Notes: generated from the letters alone by a model not told the origin. A stretch of DNA of 64,000 bases from CAXTPV01 sp965276715 (GCA_965276715.1 OZ255622.1:2232001-2296000), one strand, 5' to 3'. Counted from the stretch's first letter, positions 51,891-61,971 are shown. Program-made: numbers and translations.

Positions 51891-54227
51891 TCAGTGGCCG
51901 CCGGCCCTGAGGACGAGGCGGTCATCGCCCTCGACCTGCTCGCCGATCGCGACGGTCTTCGCGCGCCGCCATAGGTCGACGAAATCGAGCAGATGATGGC
52001 TGAACGGGTTGCCGCTCTGTCCGGTCGCGATGACAAAGCGGCTGCGATCGAGATCGGCCAGATCATAGACGCCGCGGAACGACGCCCCATGCACCGAGGT
52101 CAAGGGTGGCTCGATCGCCACGACCCCTTGCGCATCGACGGTGGACGCATCGCCGCCGACCACCGGGGCAGCGCGCGCGACGTCGCGCAGAATGGGGATC
52201 GCGTTCCAGAACGGGTTGGCGAACACCGCGCGGTGCGAGGTCCCCCAGGACCACGAAGCCGGATCATGGCCGTAGCGGGCGGCGAGGTCCCGAACGGTTG
52301 CGGCCAAGGTCCGCGTCAGCATCGGAATGCACGACCCGCCACAGCCCGGCCCGCGCCCGTCCAGCGCCTCGGCAACGAATGTCAGCGGCGCCGTCGCCGA
52401 ACCGCCGTCATCGCCCAGCGTCTTCTCGATCGCACCGCGTATGGCGAGCAGCCACGTCTCGGCGATGAGCGGCTGAGGCGAGCCTGCTGACATCGTGCCG
52501 TCCCACCGCCCGAGCAGATGCAGCGCGGTCCCGGCCAATTCGATATCGGATCCGGCGGTCAACAAAACCGGAAGCAGGTGCCGCATATAGGCGCTGGTCA
52601 CGTCGCCCTGCATGGCGGCGAAGTCCATCACGTCGAAACGGTGACCGGGCCGGTCGAGCAGCTCCCTGATCCGTTGCGCGCGCCAGTCACCGAAGACATC
52701 GCGGCTCATCGAGATCGACGAGGAGGTGCCGGTGACCGGCTCGTTGGCGTTGACCAGAATGCCGCTCGCCGGCGACACGATGTTCGGCAGCGCCAGACCA
52801 GAGGCATAGCCGGTCCAGTCATGCGCTCCATCGGCGCCGTCGCTCGGCATCGCGCCGTCGCCGCTGCGGCGGATCGGCACGCGACCGGTGGTGAAGAGCG
52901 CGATCCCGTGGCGGTCGGCAACGAGCAGGTTCTGGACCGGTGCGGTCAGCACCGCCGCGGCACGCCCTGCCGCGGCCACGCTGCCCGAACCTTCCAGCTG
53001 ATACAGACCGTCCGCTGCCATGTTGTCTGGTGCCAGGCTCGCGATCTCGGCGGCGATGACGTCATGCGATGCGCGCGCCTTGATGCCGAACAGGCCGGGG
53101 AGATCGCTGATCACCGGCCCATGCCGCGTGGCGCGCACGTCGATCAGGATGTCGGGGCGGCCGCGCACCTCGATGCGCTCGCTTCGGTGCGTGAACGCAA
53201 GCGGACCCGACGGCCCGGCATAGTGCGCGGCGTCGGTCGTATGCTCGATGAACAGGTCCTCGGTGTCGGCGCCGGTGGTGGTGAAGGTCCAGGCGATGGC
53301 ACGGTTATGACCCAGCACGACGAACGGAGTGCCGGGCGCCGTGGCGCCTGCCAGCGTCTCGGTCGGCGTGTCGATGCGTGCCAGGTACCACAGGCAAGGC
53401 AGCCCGTAGGACAAATGCGGATCGCCGGCGAGCACGGGCGAACCGGTGGCCGATCGGCTGCCATCGACCGCCCACTCGTTGGAGGCATTGTCGGGGAGCG
53501 TGAACGGGCCAGGGAAGTGTGGCAGCGCGCGCGACGTCGCCAGCGCGAGACCGCCGATGCCGGGCGACAACAGGATGGACGCCTGGTCAGTTGGGGCAGG
53601 CTTTGGCGTGGGCCAGAGCGACAGGATCGTCCCGCGAGGCAGCCGCGCGGAGAGCGCCAGACGCTGAAGCTCGAGATCGAGATTGCCTGACAACGCCAAG
53701 CCCATCGTCTCGGCCCACAGCATGCAGTCGACCGGAGCCCAATCGCGGGGGCGGCCGAGAAGCACGTATTCGGGCGCGGCGAACCGGCCACGCGACGCGA
53801 TGAAGGCGTTCACGCCGCGGCTATAGGACGCAAGGAGAGCGCGCGTTTGCGGCGGCAGCACGGCCAGCGACGCCTTCGCGGCGTCCCTGGTGCCCAACAC
53901 GCGCGCTGTCTCGTCGAGCCTCACTCCGATCGGGCCGATCAGCGCGGACAGCTCGCCCGCCGCCGCCCGCCGCATGAGGTCCATCTGCATCATGCGGTCG
54001 CGCGCCTGGACGAAACCGAGCGCCTCGGCCGCATCCAGATCGTCCGACGCTTGGATGTGGGGAATGCCCAGGTGATCGAACCCGACCCTGACGTCGGCGT
54101 GCAGTCCTTGCAGGGTAAGCTCGGCATGGTGCGAAGGCAGGGTTCGCTCTACCGCGGCGAACACGGCGGTCGCGAGAATGACGACCACGCCGAGAAGCCC
54201 GGCGAGGCACGCGACGAACGTCCGCAC
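51891..54227 (-). CDS. Penicillin acylase family (Ntn-hydrolase) protein
   Basis: 778 aa. N-terminal membrane/signal segment (VACLAGLLGVVVILATAVFA). The alpha chain has VGFDHLGIPHIQA and GFVQARDRMMQMDLMRR. The beta chain is expected to start at the serine of NASNEWAVDGSRSATGSPVL after self-cleavage. The N-terminal Ser acts as nucleophile. Family substrates include acyl-homoserine lactones and penicillins; the real one is unknown. It lies just downstream of rho. Confidence 0.88.
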   Translation of the reverse strand: MRTFVACLAGLLGVVVILATAVFAAVERTLPSHHAELTLQGLHADVRVGFDHLGIPHIQASDDLDAAEALGFVQARDRMMQMDLMRRAAAGELSALIGPIGVRLDETARVLGTRDAAKASLAVLPPQTRALLASYSRGVNAFIASRGRFAAPEYVLLGRPRDWAPVDCMLWAETMGLALSGNLDLELQRLALSARLPRGTILSLWPTPKPAPTDQASILLSPGIGGLALATSRALPHFPGPFTLPDNASNEWAVDGSRSATGSPVLAGDPHLSYGLPCLWYLARIDTPTETLAGATAPGTPFVVLGHNRAIAWTFTTTGADTEDLFIEHTTDAAHYAGPSGPLAFTHRSERIEVRGRPDILIDVRATRHGPVISDLPGLFGIKARASHDVIAAEIASLAPDNMAADGLYQLEGSGSVAAAGRAAAVLTAPVQNLLVADRHGIALFTTGRVPIRRSGDGAMPSDGADGAHDWTGYASGLALPNIVSPASGILVNANEPVTGTSSSISMSRDVFGDWRAQRIRELLDRPGHRFDVMDFAAMQGDVTSAYMRHLLPVLLTAGSDIELAGTALHLLGRWDGTMSAGSPQPLIAETWLLAIRGAIEKTLGDDGGSATAPLTFVAEALDGRGPGCGGSCIPMLTRTLAATVRDLAARYGHDPASWSWGTSHRAVFANPFWNAIPILRDVARAAPVVGGDASTVDAQGVVAIEPPLTSVHGASFRGVYDLADLDRSRFVIATGQSGNPFSHHLLDFVDLWRRAKTVAIGEQVEGDDRLVLRAGGH

Positions 54228-54249
54228 GCGATCTGCCCGCGCTGCGCCG

Positions 54250-55524
54250 TCAGGTGTTCATGGCGTCGAAGAAATCCTGGTTCGTCTTGCTGTATTTCAA
54301 CTTGTCCAAGAGGAAGTCCATCGCATCCTGGGTTCCCATCGGATTGAGGATGCGGCGGAGAACCCACATCTTGGACAATTGTCCCTTGTCGACGAGCAGC
54401 TCCTCGCGACGCGTTCCGCTCTTAGTGATGTCGATGGCGGGGAATGTACGCTTGTCCGAGAGCTTGCGGTCGAGAATGAGCTCGGAGTTGCCGGTGCCCT
54501 TGAACTCCTCGAAGATGACCTCGTCCATGCGGCTTCCGGTATCGACGAGCGCGGTCGCGATGATCGTCAGCGATCCGCCCTCCTCGATGTTGCGCGCCGC
54601 ACCGAAGAAGCGCTTCGGACGCTGAAGTGCGTTGGCGTCAACGCCACCCGTCAGCACCTTGCCCGAAGACGGAACCACCGTGTTGTAGGCACGAGCAAGG
54701 CGCGTGATGCTGTCGAGCAGGATGACAACGTCGCGCTTGTGCTCGACCAGCCGCTTGGCCTTGTCGAGCACCATCTCGGTCACCTGCACGTGGCGGGTCG
54801 CCGGCTCGTCGAACGTGGACGAGACGACTTCGCCCTTCACGCTGCGGGCCATGTCGGTGACCTCCTCCGGCCGCTCGTCGATCAGCAGCACGATGAGGAA
54901 CACCTCCGGATGGTTAGTCGAAATGGCGCTCGCGATGTTCTGGAGCATCACAGTCTTGCCGGTTCGCGGCGGGGCCACGATCAACGCGCGCTGGCCCATC
55001 CCGATCGGGGCCACGAGATCGATCACGCGCGGAGTAAAGTCCTTGCTGTGCGATTTGGCGACGGATTGGAAGTTCTCGACCTCCATTTTCAGGCGTCGTT
55101 CAGGAAACAGCGGCGTCAGATTGTCGAAATTGATCCGCGTGCGCACCGCCTCGGGCGGTTCGAAGTTGATCGTGCTGACCTTGAGCAGCGCGAAGTAGCG
55201 TTCCCCGTCTCGTGGCGCCCGGATCTGACCCTCGACCGAGTCGCCGGTGCGCAATCCGAAGCGTCTTACTTGCGTCGGACTGACATAGATATCGTCCGGC
55301 CCTGGCAGATAGTTCGATTCCGGGCTGCGAAGAAAGCCGAACCCGTCCGACATGATCTCGAGCGTGCCCTCGCCGTGGATGGCCTGGTCGTTCTCGGCGA
55401 GGTTCTTGAGGATCGCAAACATGATGTCCTGCTTTCGCAGGCTCGATGCGTTTTCGATCTGAAGCGATTCGGCGAAGGAAAGCAGATCGGCCGGTGTCTT
55501 GGCCTTGAGTTCGGCGAGGTGCAT
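54250..55524 (-). CDS. rho: Transcription termination factor Rho
   Basis: 424 aa, the normal size. It begins MHLAELKAKTPADLLSFAES, with the RNA-binding EGTLEIMSDGFGFLRSPESN, Walker A VAPPRTGKTVMLQNI, Walker B VVILLDSITRLARAYN, and SGKVLTGGVDANALQRPKR. ATG 55524 is chosen as it matches the family start and follows GAGG; ATG 55593 is an alternative. The 252-bp gap upstream of it shows no gene. Confidence 0.95.
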   Translation of the reverse strand: MHLAELKAKTPADLLSFAESLQIENASSLRKQDIMFAILKNLAENDQAIHGEGTLEIMSDGFGFLRSPESNYLPGPDDIYVSPTQVRRFGLRTGDSVEGQIRAPRDGERYFALLKVSTINFEPPEAVRTRINFDNLTPLFPERRLKMEVENFQSVAKSHSKDFTPRVIDLVAPIGMGQRALIVAPPRTGKTVMLQNIASAISTNHPEVFLIVLLIDERPEEVTDMARSVKGEVVSSTFDEPATRHVQVTEMVLDKAKRLVEHKRDVVILLDSITRLARAYNTVVPSSGKVLTGGVDANALQRPKRFFGAARNIEEGGSLTIIATALVDTGSRMDEVIFEEFKGTGNSELILDRKLSDKRTFPAIDITKSGTRREELLVDKGQLSKMWVLRRILNPMGTQDAMDFLLDKLKYSKTNQDFFDAMNT

Positions 55525-55776
55525 GGACGCCTCGAGTTGGGGGTCGACAGGGTTTGAAGCCGACACGTGGTAACCGGACCGATCCGACCGCATGTTTGTC
55601 GATGCACGGAGCGGGCGGCTCAGGCAAGGCGCGAGGCTTGACCCGAACGGCGTCTGCTGACCAAGAGGAAGGGGATCACGACTGCGAAGCCGCAATCACG
55701 GGACCGGACGTCGATGAACGACCGGGCGCGTGACCCTCACATCGCATCGCGTCCGTCTCGCGTCAAGTCGCGGCCT

Positions 55777-56745
55777 CTAGATCCAGCCGGCGCGTCTGAA
55801 CCAGGCCAGTGGCGCGACCACGCTGACCAGCATCAACCCGAGGGCATACCAGTAGCCGAACGGCCAGTTCAGCTCCGGGATGTCCTTGAAGTTCATCCCG
55901 TAGATGCTGGCGATGAGCGTCGGCGGGATGCCGATCAGGCTGACGACGGTCAGGATCCGTATGCCGGTATTCTGTTCGACATTGATCAATCCGAGCGTCG
56001 CATCGAGCAGGAAATGCACCTTTTCCGTCAGTTGCCCGTCATACTCGGCCAGCGACTGCAGGTCGCGGCCAAGCGTTTCCAGCCGGCCCTTGTGATCGGG
56101 ATCGTCCGAGCCGCGTGTCGCTTCGACGAACAGGACGAGCCGGCGCAGGCCCAGCATGCTGTCGCGCAGCATCGAGACGCTGTCGCCCTGACGGCCGATA
56201 TCCTTGAGCAGCTGACGGAGCCGCCGGTCCGCATCCTTGCTGTGATCGTGCGACCCGCTTCTGAAGATGCCGCGCGACATCTGGTCGAGCTCGGCACCGA
56301 CGATCTCCAGCACGTCCGCGATGCGGTCCACGATCGCCTCGAGCAGGCCGATTAGCAGGTCGGGCACGCCACGATCACCGGACGCGCAGGCATTGAGCTT
56401 TCCGTAGTTCTCGATCGCCGGATAGTCGGCATAGCGGATGCTGACGAGGTATTGCGCGGAGACGATCAGACCAAGCGGTGTGATGGCGCTCACGCCGTTC
56501 TGCCTGCGAACGAGGGGCGTGCTGAGGTAGAGCGTGGTGCCCTCGCGGAACAGGCGGCTCGAGCTCTCGATCTCGTCGAGGTCGGCGCGGGTCGGGATGC
56601 GTAGGCCGGTGATCTCGCTCGCAGTGGCGGCGTCCTGATCGGTCGGGAGGAACAGGTCGAGCCAGATCGGCGGCTCGATCATGGCGGCGTGGCCGGCTTC
56701 GACGAGGCCGCGTGGAGCCTGTCCCGCCGCTCGGGCAATCAGCAT
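55777..56745 (-). CDS. CorA-family Mg2+/Co2+ transporter
   Basis: 322 aa. The long cytoplasmic domain precedes two C-terminal membrane helices, the first TVVSLIGIPPTLIASI ending in the signature YGMNF (GMN), the second YWYALGLMLVSVVAPLAW. Transports divalent metal ions into the cytoplasm. ATG 56745 is chosen as GGAG lies 6 nt upstream; GTG 56760 is the alternative. Confidence 0.88.
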   Translation of the reverse strand: MLIARAAGQAPRGLVEAGHAAMIEPPIWLDLFLPTDQDAATASEITGLRIPTRADLDEIESSSRLFREGTTLYLSTPLVRRQNGVSAITPLGLIVSAQYLVSIRYADYPAIENYGKLNACASGDRGVPDLLIGLLEAIVDRIADVLEIVGAELDQMSRGIFRSGSHDHSKDADRRLRQLLKDIGRQGDSVSMLRDSMLGLRRLVLFVEATRGSDDPDHKGRLETLGRDLQSLAEYDGQLTEKVHFLLDATLGLINVEQNTGIRILTVVSLIGIPPTLIASIYGMNFKDIPELNWPFGYWYALGLMLVSVVAPLAWFRRAGWI

Positions 56746-56838
56746 ACGATCTCCATCCACGGCCGACGCCGCGTGACCCCTTGGCGGGGGTGGTCTATGA
56801 GCCGATCTTCGGTTCGAGCGGGCCGTGTAGGAGGTATC

Positions 56839-58077
56839 GTGCCGGACGGCGAGAGAACAGCTTCAGCCAGCCTTTCCAACTCGCTGCGCAGCGGGCCGGA
56901 CGCGCGTGGACGCTACGGTCAATTCGGCGGCCGGTTCGTGGCCGAGACCCTGATGCCGTTGATCCTCGAACTCGAGGACGCCTGGAACACGGCCAGGGTC
57001 GATCCGGCATTCAGGGCCGATCTCGACGCTCATCTCAAGGACTACGTCGGCAGGCCGAGCCCGCTCTGGCACGCAAAACGTCTGTCGGAGCATCTCGGCG
57101 GCGCGCGGATCTATCTCAAGCGCGAGGAACTCAACCACACCGGATCGCACAAGCTCAACAACGTGATGGGCCAGATCCTGCTGGCCCGCCGGATGGGACG
57201 CACCCGGATTATCGCCGAGACCGGCGCGGGTCAGCATGGCGTGGCGACGGCGACCGTCTGCGCGCTGTTCGGCTTGTCCTGCGTGATCTACATGGGTGCG
57301 ACCGACGTGGAGCGGCAGCAGCCCAACGTGTTCCGCATGCGTCTGCTCGGCGCCGAGGTGCGCGCCGTCGAGACCGGCGCCGGAACACTCAAGGACGCGA
57401 TGAACGAGGCGATGCGCGACTGGGTCGCCAACGTCGGCGATACCTACTTCCTCATCGGCACCGTCGCGGGTCCGCATCCTTATCCCTCCATGGTGCGCGA
57501 GTTGCAGCAGGTCATCGGCGAGGAGGCGCGCGCGCAACTCCAGGCGGTCGAGGGGAGGCTGCCGGATGCGGTGGTCGCCTCCGTCGGCGGCGGATCCAAT
57601 GCGATCGGCATCTTCCACGCCTTCCTCGACGACCCGTCGGTTCGGCTGATCGGTGTGGAAGCGGCCGGACGCGGGCTCGACAGCGGCGAGCAGGCGGCCA
57701 GCATCGAACGTGGCCGCCCGGGCATTCTGCACGGCAACCGAACCTACCTGCTGCAGGACGAGGACGGCCAGATCAACGAAGCGCACAGCATCAGCGCGGG
57801 GCTCGACTATCCCGGCATCGGACCGGAGCATGCCTGGCTGCACGAGATCGGGCGCGCGGAATATGTCGGCATCACCGACGACGAGGCGCTCGCGGCATTC
57901 CAGCTCTGCACGCGGACCGAGGGCATCATCCCGGCGCTCGAATGCGCGCACGCCATCGCCCATGTGGTCAAGCTCGCGCCGACGCTGTCGCCGGACCAGA
58001 TCGTGCTGATGAACCTGTCCGGCCGCGGCGACAAGGACGTGGCGACCGTCGCGCGTTATCTCGGCGTCACGCTGTAG
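56839..58077 (+). CDS. trpB: Tryptophan synthase beta chain
   Basis: 412 aa. PLP lysine in NHTGSHKLNNVMGQ, tunnel/active residues RIIAETGAGQHGVATATVCA, and phosphate-binding SVGGGSNAIG. It joins indole and serine to tryptophan. Start GTG 56839 is decided by the strong AGGAGG just upstream. A trpF gene is not visible immediately before it, unlike the usual trpF-trpB-trpA order. Confidence 0.95.
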   Translation: MPDGERTASASLSNSLRSGPDARGRYGQFGGRFVAETLMPLILELEDAWNTARVDPAFRADLDAHLKDYVGRPSPLWHAKRLSEHLGGARIYLKREELNHTGSHKLNNVMGQILLARRMGRTRIIAETGAGQHGVATATVCALFGLSCVIYMGATDVERQQPNVFRMRLLGAEVRAVETGAGTLKDAMNEAMRDWVANVGDTYFLIGTVAGPHPYPSMVRELQQVIGEEARAQLQAVEGRLPDAVVASVGGGSNAIGIFHAFLDDPSVRLIGVEAAGRGLDSGEQAASIERGRPGILHGNRTYLLQDEDGQINEAHSISAGLDYPGIGPEHAWLHEIGRAEYVGITDDEALAAFQLCTRTEGIIPALECAHAIAHVVKLAPTLSPDQIVLMNLSGRGDKDVATVARYLGVTL

Positions 58078-58084
58078 GCCGCGC

Positions 58085-58930
58085 GTGCGTCGTCGCATCG
58101 CCGCAACGTTCGCGACGCTCCGGCGAGAAGGCCGGGGCGCACTGATCCCCTTCCTGTCGGCCTTCGATCCGGATCGGGAGACTGCGCTCGCGCTGTTGCG
58201 CGGCATGCCCGGAGCGGGCGCCGACCTGATCGAGATCGGCATGCCGTTCACCGATCCCATGGCGGACGGCCCGACCATCCAGGCAGCGTCGCGTCGCGGC
58301 CTGGCGGCGGGTGCGACCCTGGCCGGCACCCTCGCGCTGGTGCGTGCGTTTCGCGACCGCGACGACGCAACGCCGATCGTCCTGATGGGCTACCTCAATC
58401 CGATCGCGAGCTTCGGCCCGGAGCGCTTCTGCGAGGAGGCGTGGTCGGCGGGGGTCGACGGGCTGATCGTGGTCGATCTGCCACCCGAGGAGGCCGACAT
58501 GCTGGCGCCGTTCGCGCACGCGCGCGGACTGGACCTGATCAGGCTGATCGCGCCGACAACGAATGCCGACCGTCTGCCCCGCGTCCTGCAGGGCAGTTCG
58601 GGCTTCGTCTACTATGTCAGCATCGCCGGCGTGACCGGCACGCGGACAGGCTCCGAGCAGGACCTCGCGCTCGCGCTGCCGCAGGTGCGACGGGTGACGG
58701 ACCTGCCGGTCGCGATCGGCTTCGGCATCCGCTCCCCGGCGCAGGCCGCCACCGTGGTCCGGGTGGCCGATGCGGCCGTCGTTGCATCCGCCCTCATCGA
58801 GACGCTTCATGCGACGCTCGACGCTCAGGGTCGAGCCACCGCTCGCACGGTCCCGGCCGTGCTGGAACAGGTGCGTGCCTTGGCCCGGGCCGTGCGTGGA
58901 GCCCGAATCGCTGTGGAGATGCAAGCATGA
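58085..58930 (+). CDS. trpA: Tryptophan synthase alpha chain
   Basis: 281 aa. ALIPFLSAFDPDRE, the catalytic Glu in DLIEIGMPFTDPMADGPTIQ, and VSIAGVTGTRTGSEQDL. It makes indole from indole-3-glycerol phosphate. The start is GTG 58085, seven bases after the trpB stop. The 3' end overlaps accD by four bases. Confidence 0.93.
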   Translation: MRRRIAATFATLRREGRGALIPFLSAFDPDRETALALLRGMPGAGADLIEIGMPFTDPMADGPTIQAASRRGLAAGATLAGTLALVRAFRDRDDATPIVLMGYLNPIASFGPERFCEEAWSAGVDGLIVVDLPPEEADMLAPFAHARGLDLIRLIAPTTNADRLPRVLQGSSGFVYYVSIAGVTGTRTGSEQDLALALPQVRRVTDLPVAIGFGIRSPAQAATVVRVADAAVVASALIETLHATLDAQGRATARTVPAVLEQVRALARAVRGARIAVEMQA

Positions 58931-59832
58931 GCTGGTTGACCGATTACGTCCGGCCCAAGTTCCGCACCTTGCTCGGCCATCGCGATGTGCCGGACAATCT
59001 TTGGACGCAGTGCGACGCCTGCAAGCAGATGGTCTTCTCCAACGAGCTCGAGAAGAACCTGCGTGTCTGCCCGCATTGCGGTCATCATATGCAGATCGAC
59101 GCCGCGACGCGCCTCGGCTTCGTCTTCGACGACGGCAAGTTCACCAGGATCGACCTGCCCAAGGTGCCGGCCGATCCGCTCGGCTTTCGTGACGAGAAGC
59201 GCTACAGCGACCGCCTGCGCGATGCGCGCGGAAAGACCCATCTTGATGACGCACTCCTCGTGGCGACCGGCACGATCGGCGGCGTGACGTCGGTGGCGGC
59301 GGCGATGGAGTTCCGCTTCATGGGTGGCTCGATGGGGGCCGCGGTCGGCGAGGGTCTGCTCACGGCGGCACGGCAGGCGGTCCAGCTTTCCGCGCCCTTG
59401 ATCCTGTTCACCGCCTCGGGCGGTGCGAGGATGCAGGAAGGCATGGTGAGCCTGATGCAGATGCCGCGCAGCACGATCGCGGTGCAGATGGTCCGGGAGG
59501 CCGGCCTGCCCTACATCGTCGTCCTGACCAATCCGACCACTGGGGGTGTCACGGCGAGCTTCGCGATGCTGGGTGACATCCATCTCGCGGAACCCGGAGC
59601 CACGATCGGCTTCGCCGGCGCGCGCGTCATCGAGCAGACCGTGCGCGAGACATTGCCGGAAGGCTTCCAGCGCTCGGAATACCTGCTCGACCACGGGATC
59701 GTCGACATGGTGGTGCCGCGCGGCGAACTCGCGGCAACACTCGCGCGCATCGTGAGCCTGCTGCGCCGTCCCCCCGCCCAGGCCCAGCTCGAGGCGCCGG
59801 TCGAGATAGCCAAGGAGCAGATCGGCGCCTGA
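58927..59832 (+). CDS. accD: Acetyl-CoA carboxylase carboxyltransferase subunit beta
   Basis: 301 aa. Starts MSWLTDYVRPKFRTLLGHRD, with a zinc ribbon CDACKQ...CPHCG (about residues 30-52), and GGSMGAAVGEGLLTAARQA, FTASGGARMQEG, GDIHLAEPGATIGFAG. With AccA it transfers carboxyl to acetyl-CoA, the first step in fatty acid synthesis. ATG 58927 overlaps the trpA stop. Confidence 0.94.
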   Translation: MSWLTDYVRPKFRTLLGHRDVPDNLWTQCDACKQMVFSNELEKNLRVCPHCGHHMQIDAATRLGFVFDDGKFTRIDLPKVPADPLGFRDEKRYSDRLRDARGKTHLDDALLVATGTIGGVTSVAAAMEFRFMGGSMGAAVGEGLLTAARQAVQLSAPLILFTASGGARMQEGMVSLMQMPRSTIAVQMVREAGLPYIVVLTNPTTGGVTASFAMLGDIHLAEPGATIGFAGARVIEQTVRETLPEGFQRSEYLLDHGIVDMVVPRGELAATLARIVSLLRRPPAQAQLEAPVEIAKEQIGA

Positions 59833-61136
59833 TGAGCCGTGCGGCTGACGCCATCATCGACCGGCTTCAGGCGCGCTATCCCGTCCTGATCGATCTGAGC
59901 CTGGAGCGGCTCGACGCCCTGCTCGGCCGGCTCGATCATCCCGAGCGCCTGCTGCCGCCGGTGATCCACGTCGCCGGGACCAACGGAAAAGGCAGCACGA
60001 TCGCCAATCTTCGGGCGATCGCGGAAGCGGCAGGCTTGTCGGTTCATGCCACCATCTCGCCGCACCTGCTCTCGGTGACCGAACGCTACCGAATCGCGGG
60101 ACAACTCGTGGCGGAGCCGGTCCTGGTGGACACCCTCGAACGGATCGAGCGGGCGGATCCAGCCGCCACCGTGACCGTCTTCGAGGCGATGATCGCGGCG
60201 GCTTTCGTGCTGTTCGCGGAGCACCCGGCCGATCTCGCGCTGCTCGAGGTGGGCCTCGGCGGCACGTTCGATGCGACCAATCTCGTGCCGCGCCCGCGTG
60301 TTGCCGCGATCACGTCGATCTCGATGGACCACGAGGCATTTCTCGGCGACCGGATCGAGGGGATCGCCGGCGAGAAGGCGGGCATCATCAAGCCGGGCGG
60401 CGCTGCGGTGACGGGCCGTCAGCACCCGGTGGCCTTGCGCGTCCTCGAGGAGCGGGCGTCGTCGTGCGACGCCACGCTTTGGGTACGCGATCGCGACTGG
60501 TCGATCGAGGAGAGCGGTGCCGGCCTTCTCTACCGGGACCGGGCGGGGCGGCTCGCCCTGCCGCGGCCGGCGCTGCTCGGTGCCCATCAGATCGACAATG
60601 CAGGTATCGCGATCGCGAGCCTGCGTCGCGCCAGCCTCGACATTCCCGAGGCCGCGTTCGCCGCGATCGGACGGACCCAGTGGCCGGCGCGTCTGCAACG
60701 CCTTCATGGCCGGCTGGCTGCACTTCCTCGCGGTTGCGAGCTCTGGCTCGATGGCGGCCACAACCCGGGTGCGGGGGAGGCGCTCGCCGCTGTGGCCGCG
60801 ACGGAATGGCGCGATCGGCCGCTGCACCTGATCGTCGGACTCAAGCAGACCAAGGACGCGGCCGGGTTCCTGCGTCCGCTGCTCGGCCATGCGCGCTCGG
60901 CATGGGCGGTCCGCGAGCCGGATCAGCATCTCGCGATGTCGGTCGAGGCCATCATCGAGGCATCCGGCGGCGTTGCCTGCCCCGGACCGGACGTGCGGAC
61001 GGCGATCACACGATTGGCGGCGGAGGGTGCGGAGGGACGGGTGCTGATCTGCGGCAGTCTCTATCTGGCCGGAGAGGTGCTGAGGCTGGACATGGAAGTC
61101 GATGCCGCCGACCGCCCGGCAGAAAGCGCCCGGTAG
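59832..61136 (+). CDS. folC: Folylpolyglutamate / dihydrofolate synthase
   Basis: 434 aa Mur-ligase-fold enzyme. P-loop IHVAGTNGKGSTIANLRAIA, ALLEVGLGGTFDATNLV, SISMDHEAFLGD, and ELWLDGGHNPGAG. Adds glutamate to dihydropteroate and folates. ATG 59832 shares a base with the accD stop (TGATG), ending the trpB-trpA-accD-folC operon. Confidence 0.92.
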   Translation: MSRAADAIIDRLQARYPVLIDLSLERLDALLGRLDHPERLLPPVIHVAGTNGKGSTIANLRAIAEAAGLSVHATISPHLLSVTERYRIAGQLVAEPVLVDTLERIERADPAATVTVFEAMIAAAFVLFAEHPADLALLEVGLGGTFDATNLVPRPRVAAITSISMDHEAFLGDRIEGIAGEKAGIIKPGGAAVTGRQHPVALRVLEERASSCDATLWVRDRDWSIEESGAGLLYRDRAGRLALPRPALLGAHQIDNAGIAIASLRRASLDIPEAAFAAIGRTQWPARLQRLHGRLAALPRGCELWLDGGHNPGAGEALAAVAATEWRDRPLHLIVGLKQTKDAAGFLRPLLGHARSAWAVREPDQHLAMSVEAIIEASGGVACPGPDVRTAITRLAAEGAEGRVLICGSLYLAGEVLRLDMEVDAADRPAESAR

Positions 61137-61211
61137 AAAGCGAATGACAATCGACAGCCGCCACGGCACCTACGGTGCGGGTCGCGCGCGGAGCGGTCGG
61201 AGGTCGGGACG

Positions 61212-61823
61212 ATGGCGGACGAGCGCGAGACGAGGGCGGTGCGCAGGATCGGCCATGTCGCGGTGTTCTGCGGCTCGCGCATGGGCGGCCATCGGGCTTA
61301 TGCCGACGCCGTCGCCGAACTGGGCCGAGGGCTGGCCGAACGCGGGATTGGCCTGGTGTATGGCGGCGGCCGGATCGGGTTGATGGGGCATCTCGCGGAC
61401 GCCGCTCTCGATGCCGGCGGCGAGGTCGTCGGGATCATCCCGCAATTCCTGAGTGCCCGCGAGGTGGCGCATGCCCGCGTCACGGAACTCGTGACCACCG
61501 AAAGCATGCACGCGCGCAAACAACTGATGTTCGCCCGCGCCGACGCGTTCGTCGCGATGCCTGGAGGCTTCGGCACGCTCGACGAGACGATCGAGATCGT
61601 CACCTGGCGTCAGCTCGGGCTGCACGACAAGCCGATCCTGATCGTCGATGTCGAGGGGTGGGCACGCGGTCTGGTCGCCTCGCTCGAGGCCGCGATCGAG
61701 GACGGCTTCGCCGAGTCCGCGACCCGGCGCCTGTTCGACATCGTCCCGGACGTGGCCGCGGCTCTGCGCAGACTGGAACAGGGCACGGACGAGACCGGCT
61801 CGATCGCGGCCGCGCGGTTGTAG
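61212..61823 (+). CDS. LOG-family protein (TIGR00730; putative cytokinin riboside phosphate hydrolase type)
   Basis: 203 aa. Rossmann-like VAVFCGSRMGG, LVYGGGRIGLMGHLADAALD, and the signature MPGGFGTLDETIE with the catalytic Glu. Family members cleave nucleoside 5'-monophosphates to base and ribose phosphate. ATG 61212 is chosen over longer in-frame possibilities because the domain starts soon after. It lies 75 bp after folC. Confidence 0.87.
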   Translation: MADERETRAVRRIGHVAVFCGSRMGGHRAYADAVAELGRGLAERGIGLVYGGGRIGLMGHLADAALDAGGEVVGIIPQFLSAREVAHARVTELVTTESMHARKQLMFARADAFVAMPGGFGTLDETIEIVTWRQLGLHDKPILIVDVEGWARGLVASLEAAIEDGFAESATRRLFDIVPDVAAALRRLEQGTDETGSIAAARL

Positions 61824-61872
61824 GCCGTTACTTGCGGCGCTCCCGTCGTGCCTCTATACGCAGCCGCTCGGT

Positions 61873-61949
61873 CGGAGTGTAGCTCAGCCTGGTAGAGCAC
61901 TGTGTTCGGGACGCAGGGGCCGGAGGTTCGAATCCTCTCACTCCGACCA
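61873..61949 (+). tRNA. tRNA-Pro(CGG)
   Basis: Acceptor CGGAGTG pairs with CACTCCG; the D-arm is GCTCAGCCTGGTAGAGC; the anticodon arm is CTGTG-TTCGGGA-CGCAG with anticodon CGG; T-arm GGTTCGAATCC; CCA is encoded. Length 77 nt. Confidence 0.95.
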
Positions 61950-61971
61950 TCCGAGCTGACATCGAGGGCCC

